64,000 nt of DNA from Nocardioides marinus (lineage in GTDB: Bacteria; Pseudomonadota; Alphaproteobacteria; Rhodobacterales; Rhodobacteraceae), in contig JAHVJD010000010.1 of NCBI GenBank assembly GCA_019801415.1, positions 1 through 64,000 of the forward strand, given 5' to 3'. The notes under the pieces are model-generated. The model did no database searches, was not told the origin of the DNA, and saw only the letters and a program-made list of their open reading frames with translations. Each line of letters begins with the position of its first letter. The first letter of the stretch is position 1. The position numbers and the translations under genes were made by a program. Shown here in pieces: positions 41,716 through 50,030 of the stretch.

Positions 41716-42435
41716 TCACACGACGATCAACCCCAGGGACAAGGCACGCGCAATCGCGTGAGTGGTGTTGATCGCGCCCAGTTTGAAACGCGCGCTTTCG
41801 ATGTAGACGCGCAGGGTATGTTCCGAGATTGCCAGCGTTTGCGCCACCTGCGCGCGGCTGTAGCCAATGGCCAGAAGGGTCAGCGCGTCCACCTCGCGCG
41901 GGGACAGCGGCTGGGTCTGTTCAGGCGTGCGGTTGGGTTCGAACTCCAGCGCCTTTCGGTTGAAGTAATGCCCCATCAGGATCAGCTCCCGACCGAATTT
42001 CTCGGTCAGTTTTTCCCAGGTTGCATCGTCGCAATTGTGGCTGACCGTGAAAACGGCGAACTGGCCGTTGGGACCGCGGATCGGGATCGAGTAGCCCTGG
42101 TTGCCAACCCCATGTTCCAACGCGTCTTTCAGGAATTCCCGCGCCGGTTTCGGCGACCAGTCAAGCCGCTTCCAGTCCACCGGGTGAAAGCGCTGGTAAC
42201 ATCCCACCACCACCGGGTCGACCCGCACATAGGCCCGCTCCTGGTAGCGTTGCACCCAGTCCTGCGGGTAGGTTCCGAAATAATAGTGGTCGCCGGCACT
42301 GTCGACCCAATGATACATGGCGTGGTCGACACCAAACACCTCGCAGACCTGCTCGATGATCTGCTGCAGACCGTCCAGCGTGTCGGTCGCGTCAAGTGCT
42401 TCCAGAATGCGATCCAGGTCTGCCTTGCTAGCCAT
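41716..42435 (-). CDS. luxR: LuxR family quorum-sensing regulator
   Basis: 239 aa. The N-terminal autoinducer-binding domain (about 15-160) shows the family pattern around AMYHWVDSAGDHYYFGTYPQDWVQRYQERAYVRVDPVV (Tyr/Trp, then Asp-Pro) and WSPKPAREFL. The C-terminal LuxR helix-turn-helix is PLSPREVDALTLLAIGYSRAQVAQTLAISEHTLRVYIESARFKLG (about 175-220). The ATG at 42435 gives the usual N terminus; an in-frame start at 42495 adds 20 unlike residues. It is encoded just upstream of luxI on the same strand and is its probable partner. Confidence 0.93.
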   Translation of the reverse strand: MASKADLDRILEALDATDTLDGLQQIIEQVCEVFGVDHAMYHWVDSAGDHYYFGTYPQDWVQRYQERAYVRVDPVVVGCYQRFHPVDWKRLDWSPKPAREFLKDALEHGVGNQGYSIPIRGPNGQFAVFTVSHNCDDATWEKLTEKFGRELILMGHYFNRKALEFEPNRTPEQTQPLSPREVDALTLLAIGYSRAQVAQTLAISEHTLRVYIESARFKLGAINTTHAIARALSLGLIVV

Positions 42436-42569
42436 GTCGTGCCGCTGTTGCCCTCGCGAGTCTGCCCAGTTGGTTTTTACAACCCGTGGCAGCATCCGGG
42501 CTGCGACGTGGTTCGATCACCTTGTGCCGCGCCCGACACGGAACAGTCAACGGCAAGCGCCGAGTTTAG

Positions 42570-42625
42570 CGCAAATCCGGACAGACCTGACGCAAATTCG
42601 AACAAGACGGTCGAAATCCGTTCAA
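42570..42625. promoter_or_regulatory. three helically phased AAATYCG repeats upstream of luxR
   Basis: AAATCCG (42573-42579), AAATTCG (42594-42600) and AAATCCG (42614-42620) are spaced 21 and 20 bp apart. The second and third extend to AAATTCGAACAAGA and AAATCCGTTCAAGA. They lie 135-185 bp upstream of luxR within the gene-free stretch 42436-42806. Two-turn phasing suggests several protein molecules on one face. Confidence 0.4.
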
Positions 42626-42697
42626 GATGCGCGAGGCCCAAACTCCCCCGGAATAGTGAAAGCACTCAGCTCAAGCCGTTGAAATTGTTGCCTCAGT

Positions 42698-42737
42698 GAG
42701 AAAAAGAACCTGCGAATCACCTCAGTGATTCGCAGGT
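42698..42737 (-). terminator. rho-independent terminator of ccr
   Basis: ACCTGCGAATCAC (42708-42720) and GTGATTCGCAGGT (42725-42737) form a perfect 13-bp stem with a 4-nt loop. On the minus strand it is followed by TCTTTTTCTCAC. It lies 70 bp after the ccr stop. Confidence 0.93.
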
Positions 42738-42806
42738 CGCCGACGACCCGAAGAGATCGCCAACCAGGCGCGGCCGACCCTTGGCTCGGCCGACAGGGAG
42801 ATACGA

Positions 42807-44093
42807 TCAGCTGTTGCTCTCCAGCACGTCCTGAAGCGTCCGCATGCCGGTTTTCGGCGCTTGCACCAGCACCGACATGTTGCCCGGCAGATGCTCGTTG
42901 CGCATCATCTTCATGTGGGCTTCGGGCAAATCGGCCCAGGCAAAGACCTCGGACATGCAGGGGTCCAGACGGCGCTCGACCATCAGCTTGTTGGCAGCGG
43001 CGGCCTGCTTCAGATGCGCAAAGTGCGAGCCCTGCAGGCGCTTCTGATGCATCCACATGTAGCGGACGTCAAAGGTCAGGTTGTAACCGGTGGTGCCCGC
43101 GCAGATCACAACCATACCGCCCTTCTTCACCACGAAGGTGGAGACCGGGAAGGTCGCCTCGCCGGGGTGTTCGAACACCATGTCGACGTTCACGCCCTTG
43201 CCGGTGATGTCCCAGATCGCCTTGCCGAACTTGCGGGCTTCCTTGAACCACTCGGCATATTCCGGCGTGTTCACGGTGGGCAGCTGCCCCCAGCAGTTGA
43301 AGTCCTTGCGGTTCAGCACGCCCTTGGCGCCAAGCCCCATCACGAAGTCGCGCTTGCTCTCGTCCGAGATCACCCCGATGGCATTGGCGCCGGCGGTGTT
43401 GATCAGCTGGATCGCATAGGAGCCAAGGCCACCCGAGGCGCCCCAGACCAGCACGTTCTGGCCCGGCTTCAGGTCATGCGGCTCATGGCCGAACAGCATC
43501 CGGTAGGCGGTTGCCAGCGTCAGCGTGTAGCAGGCCGACTCTTCCCAAGTCAGGTGCTTGGGCCGCGGCATCAGCTGCTGCGCCTGGACGTTGGTGAACT
43601 GCGCGAAGGACCCGTCCGGCGTCTCGTAACCCCAGATCCGCTGGCTGGGGGAATACATCGGGTCGCCGCCGTTGCATTCCTCGTCGTCGCCGTCGTCCTG
43701 GTTGCAGTGGATCACCACCTCGTCACCGACCTTCCAGCGGGTGACCTTGGAACCAACCGCCCAGACGATGCCCGAGGCGTCAGACCCGGCGATATGATAG
43801 GGGGCCTTGTGGCCATCAAACGGCGAGATCGGCGTGCCGAGGGAGGCCCAGACGCCATTGTAGTTGACGCCCGCTGCCATCACCAGAACCAGCACCTCGT
43901 TGCTGTCCAGCTCCGGCACGTCGACCACTTCCTGCACCATCGCGGTGTCCGGCTCGCCGTGGCGTTCCTTGCGGATGGCCCAGGCATACATCTTCTTGGG
44001 GACGTAACCCATCGGGGGGATTTCCCCCACTTCATAGAGATCCTTTTCGGGCGCCTCGTAAGACATGACGTCAGTCTGGGTGTCCAATGCCAT
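42807..44093 (-). CDS. ccrA: crotonyl-CoA carboxylase/reductase
   Basis: 428 aa medium-chain reductase. The N-terminal YEVGEIPPMGYVPKKMYAWAIRKERHGEP is diagnostic for Ccr, as are GSDASGIVWAVGSKVTRWKVGDEVVIHC (about 95-122), the NADPH motif VLVWGASGGLGSYAIQL (about 218-234) and HPGEATFPVSTFVVKKGGMVVICAGTTGYNLTFD. It makes (2S)-ethylmalonyl-CoA by reductive carboxylation of crotonyl-CoA, the key step of the ethylmalonyl-CoA pathway for acetyl-CoA assimilation. The ATG at 44093 follows AGGAGGCCGTC. Ecm, the mutase of the pathway, is encoded 1.7 kb away. Confidence 0.96.
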   Translation of the reverse strand: MALDTQTDVMSYEAPEKDLYEVGEIPPMGYVPKKMYAWAIRKERHGEPDTAMVQEVVDVPELDSNEVLVLVMAAGVNYNGVWASLGTPISPFDGHKAPYHIAGSDASGIVWAVGSKVTRWKVGDEVVIHCNQDDGDDEECNGGDPMYSPSQRIWGYETPDGSFAQFTNVQAQQLMPRPKHLTWEESACYTLTLATAYRMLFGHEPHDLKPGQNVLVWGASGGLGSYAIQLINTAGANAIGVISDESKRDFVMGLGAKGVLNRKDFNCWGQLPTVNTPEYAEWFKEARKFGKAIWDITGKGVNVDMVFEHPGEATFPVSTFVVKKGGMVVICAGTTGYNLTFDVRYMWMHQKRLQGSHFAHLKQAAAANKLMVERRLDPCMSEVFAWADLPEAHMKMMRNEHLPGNMSVLVQAPKTGMRTLQDVLESNS

Positions 44094-44153
44094 GACGGCC
44101 TCCTTTGCATCCAGGTTTTGCCGCAGTGCAGAATCGCGGCGATTACCTAGTGG

Positions 44154-44208
44154 ATAAAATTCACCAAGCAACATTGCAACAACTTTTGATCAGTTTGTGA
44201 AATTTTAT
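44154..44208 (-). promoter_or_regulatory. ccr upstream region with TTGCAA palindrome and AT-rich inverted repeat
   Basis: TAAAATTCAC (44154-44163) and GTGAAATTTTA (44197-44207) face each other in the AT-rich ccr promoter region, with TTGCAA (44174-44179) between. TTGCAA is the core of sites bound by ScfR-type regulators of acyl-CoA metabolism. The match is to the core only. Confidence 0.35.
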
Positions 44209-45626
44209 AACCCAGCAGATGCAGCATTGCCTTTAGCAGGTGCAGCATCCCCCGCCCCGCAGCCGTCGTCTGCGGGCAACAGGTGGCGGATTGAATTGGC
44301 ATAGAACTCCAGCAATCCCAGCCGCGCCGGATCCGGCACCAATCGGTCATCCTCGCAGGTCACCAGCCTCCGGCGGCGCAGATGCTCCACCCCCTTGCCC
44401 GCGGCTTTACAGGCCTCCTGTGGTGGCAGGTGCAACTTCGCCACTGGAAGAGCCGTGATCCACTTCTGCACTCGCGCCTCGATCTCGGCGCGGGTCTGGG
44501 GACCATGACGACACAGCGCCGCCGCAACCAATGGCACCGGCAGCACCGGCACAATGGTGCTGATCCGCGCCATCAACTCCTGTGCCAGCGGCTCGGTCGG
44601 GTCACCCGCCTGCGTGGCAGCAAACCCGCTGAGGCTCAGCGGTGCGCCAACCGTTACGGCAGCGCGGCCAGCCCGCCGATAGCGCCCTGTGAGCCAACGC
44701 CACAGCTGCCGCAGCAACCGCAGGGCCACCACGCCGATGCGGGCCTTGAACCGACGCTCCCCGGCGCGCGCGGCGTCCTGCAGGATCTGGTCCTCCAGCA
44801 CCCGATCGTAATTCAGGGCCACCGGGACAAAGACCACGTCGCGCCCCTTTGGGTCCCGCGCCTCGACGATGTATTTCAGCAATCCCAGCCTCGGTGCAGC
44901 CAGCGCGCCATCCAGGCTCAGCCCGCCCTCCGGGAACATCGCCTGCGTCGAGCCACCGCGCGTGGCCATCCCCACATAGGCCGCCAGCACCTTGCGATAC
45001 AAATCATTGCGCGAGCGGCGGCGGATGAAATAAGCACCCATTGCCCGGATCAGCCGCGACAGCGGCCAGACCCGCGCCCATTCGCCCACCGCATAGGACA
45101 ATGCCGACCGCCGTGCGGCCAGGTAGGTCACCAGCACGTAGTCCATGTTGGAACGGTGGTTCATCACGAACACGACCGTCGCCTCGGGATCGATGTCATT
45201 CAGCGCACCGGGCTGCTGCTGCGCCAAGCGGACGTCGTAAATGCTGTTTGACAGCAATCGCGCCGCCCGCGCTGCAAAGCTGAAATAGGCAAAGGCGGAA
45301 AACCCCGGCACGATTTCGCGCGCATAGCGGCGCACCTGCTCAAAGGCGACGTTCTCGGGAATCCCCTCGGCACGGGCATGATCCGCCGCCGCCTGGGTCA
45401 CCTGCGGATCGTGGATCAGCCGCTGGATCATGTCATAGCGCCGGATCAGCTTGAACGGCTCGATCGGGCGCTCCAGCCGCTGGTTCAACCGCGCCACCGC
45501 GCGCTCCAGCCGCCGCCGCACGAACCAGCGCACGGAAGGAAACAGGAAATGCGAGGCAAAGGTCACCGCGGCGAAGCCGAGGATCAGCACGAAAAGCCAC
45601 AGCGGAAGTTCCACGGTCTGCGTCAT
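44205..45626 (-). CDS. plsB: glycerol-3-phosphate acyltransferase (PlsB-like)
   Basis: 473 aa membrane-associated acyltransferase. An N-terminal helix (LWLFVLILGFAAVTFASHFLF) precedes the acyltransferase domain with block I VFVMNHRSNMDYVL (HX4D, about 163), block II AYFIRRRSRNDLYRKVL, block III AMFPEGGLSLDG and block IV VVFVPVALNYDRV. These are the PF01553 motifs in the order of glycerol-3-phosphate acyltransferases, which start phospholipid synthesis. The ATG at 45626 is chosen over 45668 because it begins just before the helix. Its 3' end runs into the ccr promoter region. Confidence 0.85.
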   Translation of the reverse strand: MTQTVELPLWLFVLILGFAAVTFASHFLFPSVRWFVRRRLERAVARLNQRLERPIEPFKLIRRYDMIQRLIHDPQVTQAAADHARAEGIPENVAFEQVRRYAREIVPGFSAFAYFSFAARAARLLSNSIYDVRLAQQQPGALNDIDPEATVVFVMNHRSNMDYVLVTYLAARRSALSYAVGEWARVWPLSRLIRAMGAYFIRRRSRNDLYRKVLAAYVGMATRGGSTQAMFPEGGLSLDGALAAPRLGLLKYIVEARDPKGRDVVFVPVALNYDRVLEDQILQDAARAGERRFKARIGVVALRLLRQLWRWLTGRYRRAGRAAVTVGAPLSLSGFAATQAGDPTEPLAQELMARISTIVPVLPVPLVAAALCRHGPQTRAEIEARVQKWITALPVAKLHLPPQEACKAAGKGVEHLRRRRLVTCEDDRLVPDPARLGLLEFYANSIRHLLPADDGCGAGDAAPAKGNAASAGL

Positions 45627-45722
45627 ACACCGACAGTTGCCGATGGCTGCCGCCATTACAACCGCCAAGCCTCCAGCCCCTCAGATCTGCGGCTTCGCTC
45701 GACATTGCCGCAACGCAGCGAA

Positions 45723-45757
45723 TTGACATGGGTCTAAAATTGCAGTTTAGATCCCAT
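45723..45757 (+). promoter_or_regulatory. ecm promoter with overlapping dyad
   Basis: A -35 TTGACA (45723-45728) is 17 bp from TTTAGA (45746-45751). ATGGGTCTAAA (45728-45738) and TTTAGATCCCAT (45746-45757) form an inverted repeat, broken by one base, covering the space between and beyond the two hexamers, 44 bp before the ecm ATG. Repressor control is likely; the protein is unknown. Confidence 0.5.
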
Positions 45758-45800
45758 TAGAGAAATAAAATTACCCACCAACCGACTCGCGAGGTCCCCG

Positions 45801-47768
45801 ATGCCGCAGATGCAAAAAGACCGCCCCTGGCTGATCCGCACCTATGCCGGACACTCCACCGCCAAGGCCTCGAACGCACTTTACCGCTCAAACCTCGCGA
45901 AGGGGCAGACCGGGCTGTCGGTCGCCTTCGACCTGCCCACGCAGACCGGGTATGACAGCGATCACGTGCTGGCGCGCGGCGAGGTCGGCAAGGTCGGCGT
46001 GCCGATCTGTCATCTCGGCGACATGCGCACACTGTTCGACCAGATCCCGCTCGAACAGATGAACACCTCGATGACGATCAACGCCACCGCGCCGTGGCTG
46101 CTGGCCCTGTATATCGCGGTGGCCGAGGAACAGGGCGCGGATGTGTCCAAGCTGCAAGGCACGGTTCAGAACGACCTGATCAAGGAATACCTGAGCCGCG
46201 GCACCTATGTCTGCCCGCCCAAGCCCAGCCTGCGGATGATCGCGGATGTGGCCGAATACTGCTACACCAACGTGCCGAAATGGAACCCGATGAACGTCTG
46301 CTCCTACCACCTGCAGGAAGCGGGCGCGACGCCGGAGCAGGAGCTGGCCTTTGCATTGGCCACTGCGCAGGCGGTGCTGGACGAGCTGCGACCGCGCATC
46401 GCGCCAGAGGATTTTCCGGCCATGGTCGGGCGCATCTCCTTCTTCGTGAATGCGGGCATCCGGTTCATCACCGAGATGTGCAAGATGCGCGCCTTCGTCG
46501 ATCTGTGGGATGAAATCTGCCGCGAGCGTTACGGCGTGGAGGACCCGAAGTTCCGCCGCTTCCGCTACGGCGTGCAGGTGAACTCCTTGGGGCTGACCGA
46601 ACAGCAGCCGGAAAACAACGTTTACCGGATCCTGATCGAGATGCTGGCGGTGACGCTGTCGAAGAAGGCGCGCGCCCGCGCAGTGCAGCTTCCCGCCTGG
46701 AACGAGGCGCTTGGCCTGCCCCGCCCCTGGGACCAGCAGTGGTCGATGCGGATGCAGCAGATCCTCGCGTATGAGACCGACCTTCTGGAATACGGCGACC
46801 TTTTTGACGGCAACCCGGTGGTCGATGCCAAGGTCGAGGAATTGAAGGCGGGGGCCCGCGCCGAACTCGCCAATCTGGAATCCATGGGCGGCGCCGTCGC
46901 CTCGATCGAGTATATGAAAGGCCGCCTCGTCGACTCCAATGCCGAGCGTCTGAACCGTATCGAACGCAATGAAACCGTCGTGGTCGGCGTCAACAAGTGG
47001 ACCGAAGGCGAACCCTCGCCGCTGCAAACCGAGGATGGCGGCATCATGGTCGTGGATCCCGCTGTGGAACAAGAGCAGGTCGACCGCCTGAACACCTGGC
47101 GGCGAGAGCGAAACGAGGACGCGGTGCAATCGGCCCTCGCCAGCCTGCGGGCGGCGGCGCAAAACGGTGACAATATCATGGAGCCTTCAATTGCGGCGGC
47201 CAAGGCCGGGGTGACCACTGGCGAATGGGCCGAGGAGATGCGACGCGTACACGGCACCTACCGCGGCCCCACCGGCGTGTCGGCCTCGGTATCGAACAAG
47301 ACCGAAGGGCTGGATGAATTGCGCGCGGCAGTCGACAGCGTCAGCGATGCACTCGGCCGCCGGATCAAGTTCGTGGTCGGCAAACCGGGCCTGGACGGCC
47401 ATTCCAACGGCGCCGAGCAGATCGCCTTCCGCGCCCGCGACTGCGGTATGGACATCACCTATGACGGCATCCGCATGACCCCCGCCGAACTGGTCGAGGC
47501 CGCCCAAAAGGACGATGCCCATGTGGTGGGCTTGTCGATCCTGTCCGGCAGCCACCTGCCACTGGTCGAGGATCTGATGCAGCGCATGCGCGATGCCGGC
47601 CTCAGCCACGTCCCGGTGATCGTGGGTGGAATCATTCCCGACGACGATGCGAAAAAGCTCAAATCGTTCGGCGTTGCCCGGGTCTATACACCCAAGGATT
47701 TCGAGCTCAATGCAATTATGAGTGACATTGTCGAACTTGCAAAGCCACCGGAAATTGCAGCCCACTGA
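45801..47768 (+). CDS. ecm: ethylmalonyl-CoA mutase (B12-dependent)
   Basis: 655 aa single-chain mutase. The N-terminal TIM-barrel (about 1-510) includes TYAGHSTAKASNALYRSNLAKGQTGLSVAFDLPTQTGYDSDH, and the C-terminal cobalamin domain has the base-off motif DxHxxG with Asp532, His534 and Gly537 in GLDGHSNG. Residues and the missing N-terminal extension fit ethylmalonyl-CoA mutase (MeaA type) rather than methylmalonyl-CoA mutase, and ccr nearby supports this. It converts (2R)-ethylmalonyl-CoA to methylsuccinyl-CoA. No cobalamin riboswitch is visible upstream. An in-frame ATG at 45801 follows GAGGTCCCCG. Confidence 0.94.
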   Translation: MPQMQKDRPWLIRTYAGHSTAKASNALYRSNLAKGQTGLSVAFDLPTQTGYDSDHVLARGEVGKVGVPICHLGDMRTLFDQIPLEQMNTSMTINATAPWLLALYIAVAEEQGADVSKLQGTVQNDLIKEYLSRGTYVCPPKPSLRMIADVAEYCYTNVPKWNPMNVCSYHLQEAGATPEQELAFALATAQAVLDELRPRIAPEDFPAMVGRISFFVNAGIRFITEMCKMRAFVDLWDEICRERYGVEDPKFRRFRYGVQVNSLGLTEQQPENNVYRILIEMLAVTLSKKARARAVQLPAWNEALGLPRPWDQQWSMRMQQILAYETDLLEYGDLFDGNPVVDAKVEELKAGARAELANLESMGGAVASIEYMKGRLVDSNAERLNRIERNETVVVGVNKWTEGEPSPLQTEDGGIMVVDPAVEQEQVDRLNTWRRERNEDAVQSALASLRAAAQNGDNIMEPSIAAAKAGVTTGEWAEEMRRVHGTYRGPTGVSASVSNKTEGLDELRAAVDSVSDALGRRIKFVVGKPGLDGHSNGAEQIAFRARDCGMDITYDGIRMTPAELVEAAQKDDAHVVGLSILSGSHLPLVEDLMQRMRDAGLSHVPVIVGGIIPDDDAKKLKSFGVARVYTPKDFELNAIMSDIVELAKPPEIAAH

Positions 47769-47811
47769 TCTTTCCTGCGCAAATTTCCGCGAGCGACAAA
47801 GAAAAAGCTAA

Positions 47812-47871
47812 ACCGAATTTGAAATTCGGTCCATAAAGAATGGCACACCGGCTTTTCCGGAGTGCCATTTA
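47812..47871 (+). terminator. two hairpins between ecm and the H-NS gene
   Basis: ACCGAATTT-G-AAATTCGGT (47812-47830) is a perfect dyad. TGGCACACCGG (47841-47851) pairs with CCGGAGTGCCA (47857-47867) with one mismatch and is followed by TTTATC. The second probably terminates ecm; both could also shape the leader of the H-NS gene, which starts 15 bp later. Confidence 0.65.
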
Positions 47872-47885
47872 TCATGGAGTAAGAA

Positions 47886-48203
47886 ATGACGCTCGATCTT
47901 TCGAAAATGACAAGAAAAGAACTGCTCCAGCTGCAAGGTGATGTAGAGGAAGCCCTGCGCACCGCCGAATTGCGGGAACGTCAGGAAGCCCTGAAAGCGG
48001 CCGAAGAAGCGGCCGCGAAATACGGTTTCTCGCTGGACGAAATTGCCAATGGTCCCCGCCCGGGTGGCAAGAAAACAAAAGCAGCCCCCAAGTATCGCAA
48101 CCCGAACAATCCCGAAGAAACCTGGACCGGTCGCGGTCGCAAACCGCATTGGGTCCACGCCGCATTGACCGCCGGAATGGACATTTCCGATCTGGAAATC
48201 TGA
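47886..48203 (+). CDS. H-NS family nucleoid protein
   Basis: 105 aa. An N-terminal coiled-coil region (about 8-45, [23 protein letters not shown]) for oligomerisation is linked to the DNA-binding domain [22 protein letters not shown] (about 68-90), the H-NS/HvrA/Spb signature with TWTGRGRKP. Such proteins silence AT-rich DNA or modulate promoters; HvrA in Rhodobacter is a related example. GGAGTAAGAA precedes the ATG. It sits 16 bp before deoD, which may be cotranscribed. Confidence 0.92.
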   Translation: MTLDLSKMTRKELLQLQGDVEEALRTAELRERQEALKAAEEAAAKYGFSLDEIANGPRPGGKKTKAAPKYRNPNNPEETWTGRGRKPHWVHAALTAGMDISDLEI

Positions 48204-48219
48204 ACCAAGGGAAACGCAA

Positions 48220-48924
48220 ATGACAGTTCATATCGGCGCTGCCAAGGGTGAAATCGCGGAAACCGTGCTGATGCCGGGGGATCCCTATCGCGCCAAATGG
48301 GCGGCGGAGACCTTTCTCAGCGACGCGGTTCTCGTCAATGAAGTGCGCGGCATGCTGGGCTACACCGGCACCTGGAACGGCCACCGCGTGACCATCCAGG
48401 GCAGCGGCATGGGCATGCCCTCATTGTCGATCTACGCCAACGAGCTGATCCGCGACTACGGCGCAAAGACCCTGATCCGCATCGGCTCCTGTGGCGGCAT
48501 GCAGGAAAAGGTCAAGGTCCGCGACGTGATCCTCGCCATGACGGCGACCACCGTTCACAGCCCCTCCAGCAGTATTTTCCGCGAGGTGAATTTTGCCCCC
48601 TGTGCCGATTGGGGCTTGCTTCAGGCTGCTGCAAAAGCCGCCGCAACCCGTGACGTGGCCACCCATGTCGGCGGGATCTATTCCTCGGATGTCTTTTACG
48701 ACGAGCGTCCGGATTTGAATGAACAGATGGTGCGGCATGGCATTCTCGGCGTCGAAATGGAGGCCGCGGAACTTTATACTCTGGCCGCGCGTTACGGCTG
48801 CCGCGCCTTGGCGGTCTTGACCGTTTCCGACCATTTGCAAACCGGCGAGGCGCTGCCATCCGATCAGCGCGAACGCAGCTTTGGCGACATGGTTGAAATT
48901 GCACTCGAGGCCGCGTTTCGCTGA
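48220..48924 (+). CDS. deoD: purine nucleoside phosphorylase DeoD-type
   Basis: 234 aa. [29 protein letters not shown] (about 3-31), [14 protein letters not shown] near 65, [21 protein letters not shown] near 87-107 and the C-terminal [14 protein letters not shown] and DHLQTGE motifs define the hexameric DeoD family. It splits purine (deoxy)nucleosides to base and (deoxy)ribose 1-phosphate. It follows the H-NS gene, and an importer of probable nucleosides is encoded elsewhere in the window (31681-36545), which would feed it. Confidence 0.95.
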   Translation: MTVHIGAAKGEIAETVLMPGDPYRAKWAAETFLSDAVLVNEVRGMLGYTGTWNGHRVTIQGSGMGMPSLSIYANELIRDYGAKTLIRIGSCGGMQEKVKVRDVILAMTATTVHSPSSSIFREVNFAPCADWGLLQAAAKAAATRDVATHVGGIYSSDVFYDERPDLNEQMVRHGILGVEMEAAELYTLAARYGCRALAVLTVSDHLQTGEALPSDQRERSFGDMVEIALEAAFR

Positions 48925-49100
48925 ATGCCCCTGTCACGCGCGGCGTAAGAGCCCGACCCTGGCATTGTTGATTATGGGCAGAGGCGCGACCTCTGCCCTT
49001 TTCATTTGCCCTGTGGGGTCGCGTCAATTGCAACATGCGAACTGTCGGGTTTTCGAAACTCAATCACCTGCCGGGCCGCGGCTTCCCCCTCTGTCCTGTC

Positions 49101-49958
49101 TCACCCTCGCCCGTGGCTGCGGTCATAGCCATTGACCGCGGGCGGGCGCCAGTTCGCCAGTTCATCGGAAGATGGCGCAAAAACCTCTACCAACATCGGG
49201 TAGCAGGCGGCGGTGTCGCTGGAATGCTCCGCCGAACAATCACCACCCGGACAGGCGCTGAGCGCGCCCAGCAGGTCGATCTCCGCGAAAAACTCAAGGT
49301 AGTCACCCGGGCGGACCGGACTTGCCTTCATGAAATACTGGCCGGTGTCGCGGGTAAAGCCGGTGCACATAAAGACGTTGAGAACGTCGTGCACATGCGG
49401 CTCGGCCTCCGCCAGCGGCAGCCGCAGGTGATCCGCCAGCGCCCGGGTCAGGTTGGAGTGGCAGCAGTGGTGATACTGGCTGCGCGACAGCAGGTTGCCG
49501 GTATAGGGGTCACAGCGGGTCCCGATCACGTCGTGAACCGAGCCGCCGAATTCATCAATGCCATACCACCCCAAGGTGTCCTCGACGATGGTAGCGATCG
49601 GGCGCAGGTAGGGAAAGCTGCTCCACAGGCGCTCGCCGGTGCTGACATGGGTGCCGTGCAATGCGCGGGTCTTGCCGGAATAAAAGCGCTCTGACAGGTT
49701 GTTGCGGTTCCACAGGTTGAGATCCCCCACCTGTGGCCCCTCGATCGAGGTGATGCGGAAGAAATGCCCGGCAGGCACCTCGAAACAGGCCGCCTCGCGG
49801 GGGGCGACGCGCTGCTCCGCCGTTTTCACCGCCCCCTGTCGCGCCCGTCGGTATAGCGGCAGATCCGGCTCCGGCAGGCTGTCATTGGAATAGCAGATGA
49901 CCGGACGCACGGCGCGTCGGGCCTGCGCATCATCGGGCGCGGAGGGAGTGTCTGTCAT
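49101..49958 (-). CDS. DUF1989 / urea carboxylase-associated family protein
   Basis: 285 aa of the family that includes urea carboxylase-associated proteins. Family motifs are CFEVPAGHFFRITSIEGPQVGDLNLWNRNNLSERF (about 60-95), TRALHGTHVSTGERLWS and GTRCDPYTGNLLSRSQYHHCCHSNL near 150-175, with Cys/His residues likely to bind metal. I start at ATG 49958; an in-frame ATG at 49988 is possible. It lies 72 bp downstream of the ornithine decarboxylase gene on the same strand, so a link to polyamine or amidine nitrogen metabolism is possible but unproven. Confidence 0.87.
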   Translation of the reverse strand: MTDTPSAPDDAQARRAVRPVICYSNDSLPEPDLPLYRRARQGAVKTAEQRVAPREAACFEVPAGHFFRITSIEGPQVGDLNLWNRNNLSERFYSGKTRALHGTHVSTGERLWSSFPYLRPIATIVEDTLGWYGIDEFGGSVHDVIGTRCDPYTGNLLSRSQYHHCCHSNLTRALADHLRLPLAEAEPHVHDVLNVFMCTGFTRDTGQYFMKASPVRPGDYLEFFAEIDLLGALSACPGGDCSAEHSSDTAACYPMLVEVFAPSSDELANWRPPAVNGYDRSHGRG

Positions 49959-50030
49959 GGGGCAAACCTTTTTCAATGCTTGCCCCATCAAGACTGCTTC
50001 GCGGCCGGGCTGCAAGCCCCGCTGCCAGTC

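Noticed and set aside
45669-45800. Cobalamin riboswitch upstream of the B12-dependent ecm
   Set aside because: The 130-bp region lacks the conserved B12-box and is too short; it holds a promoter and a protein-type dyad.
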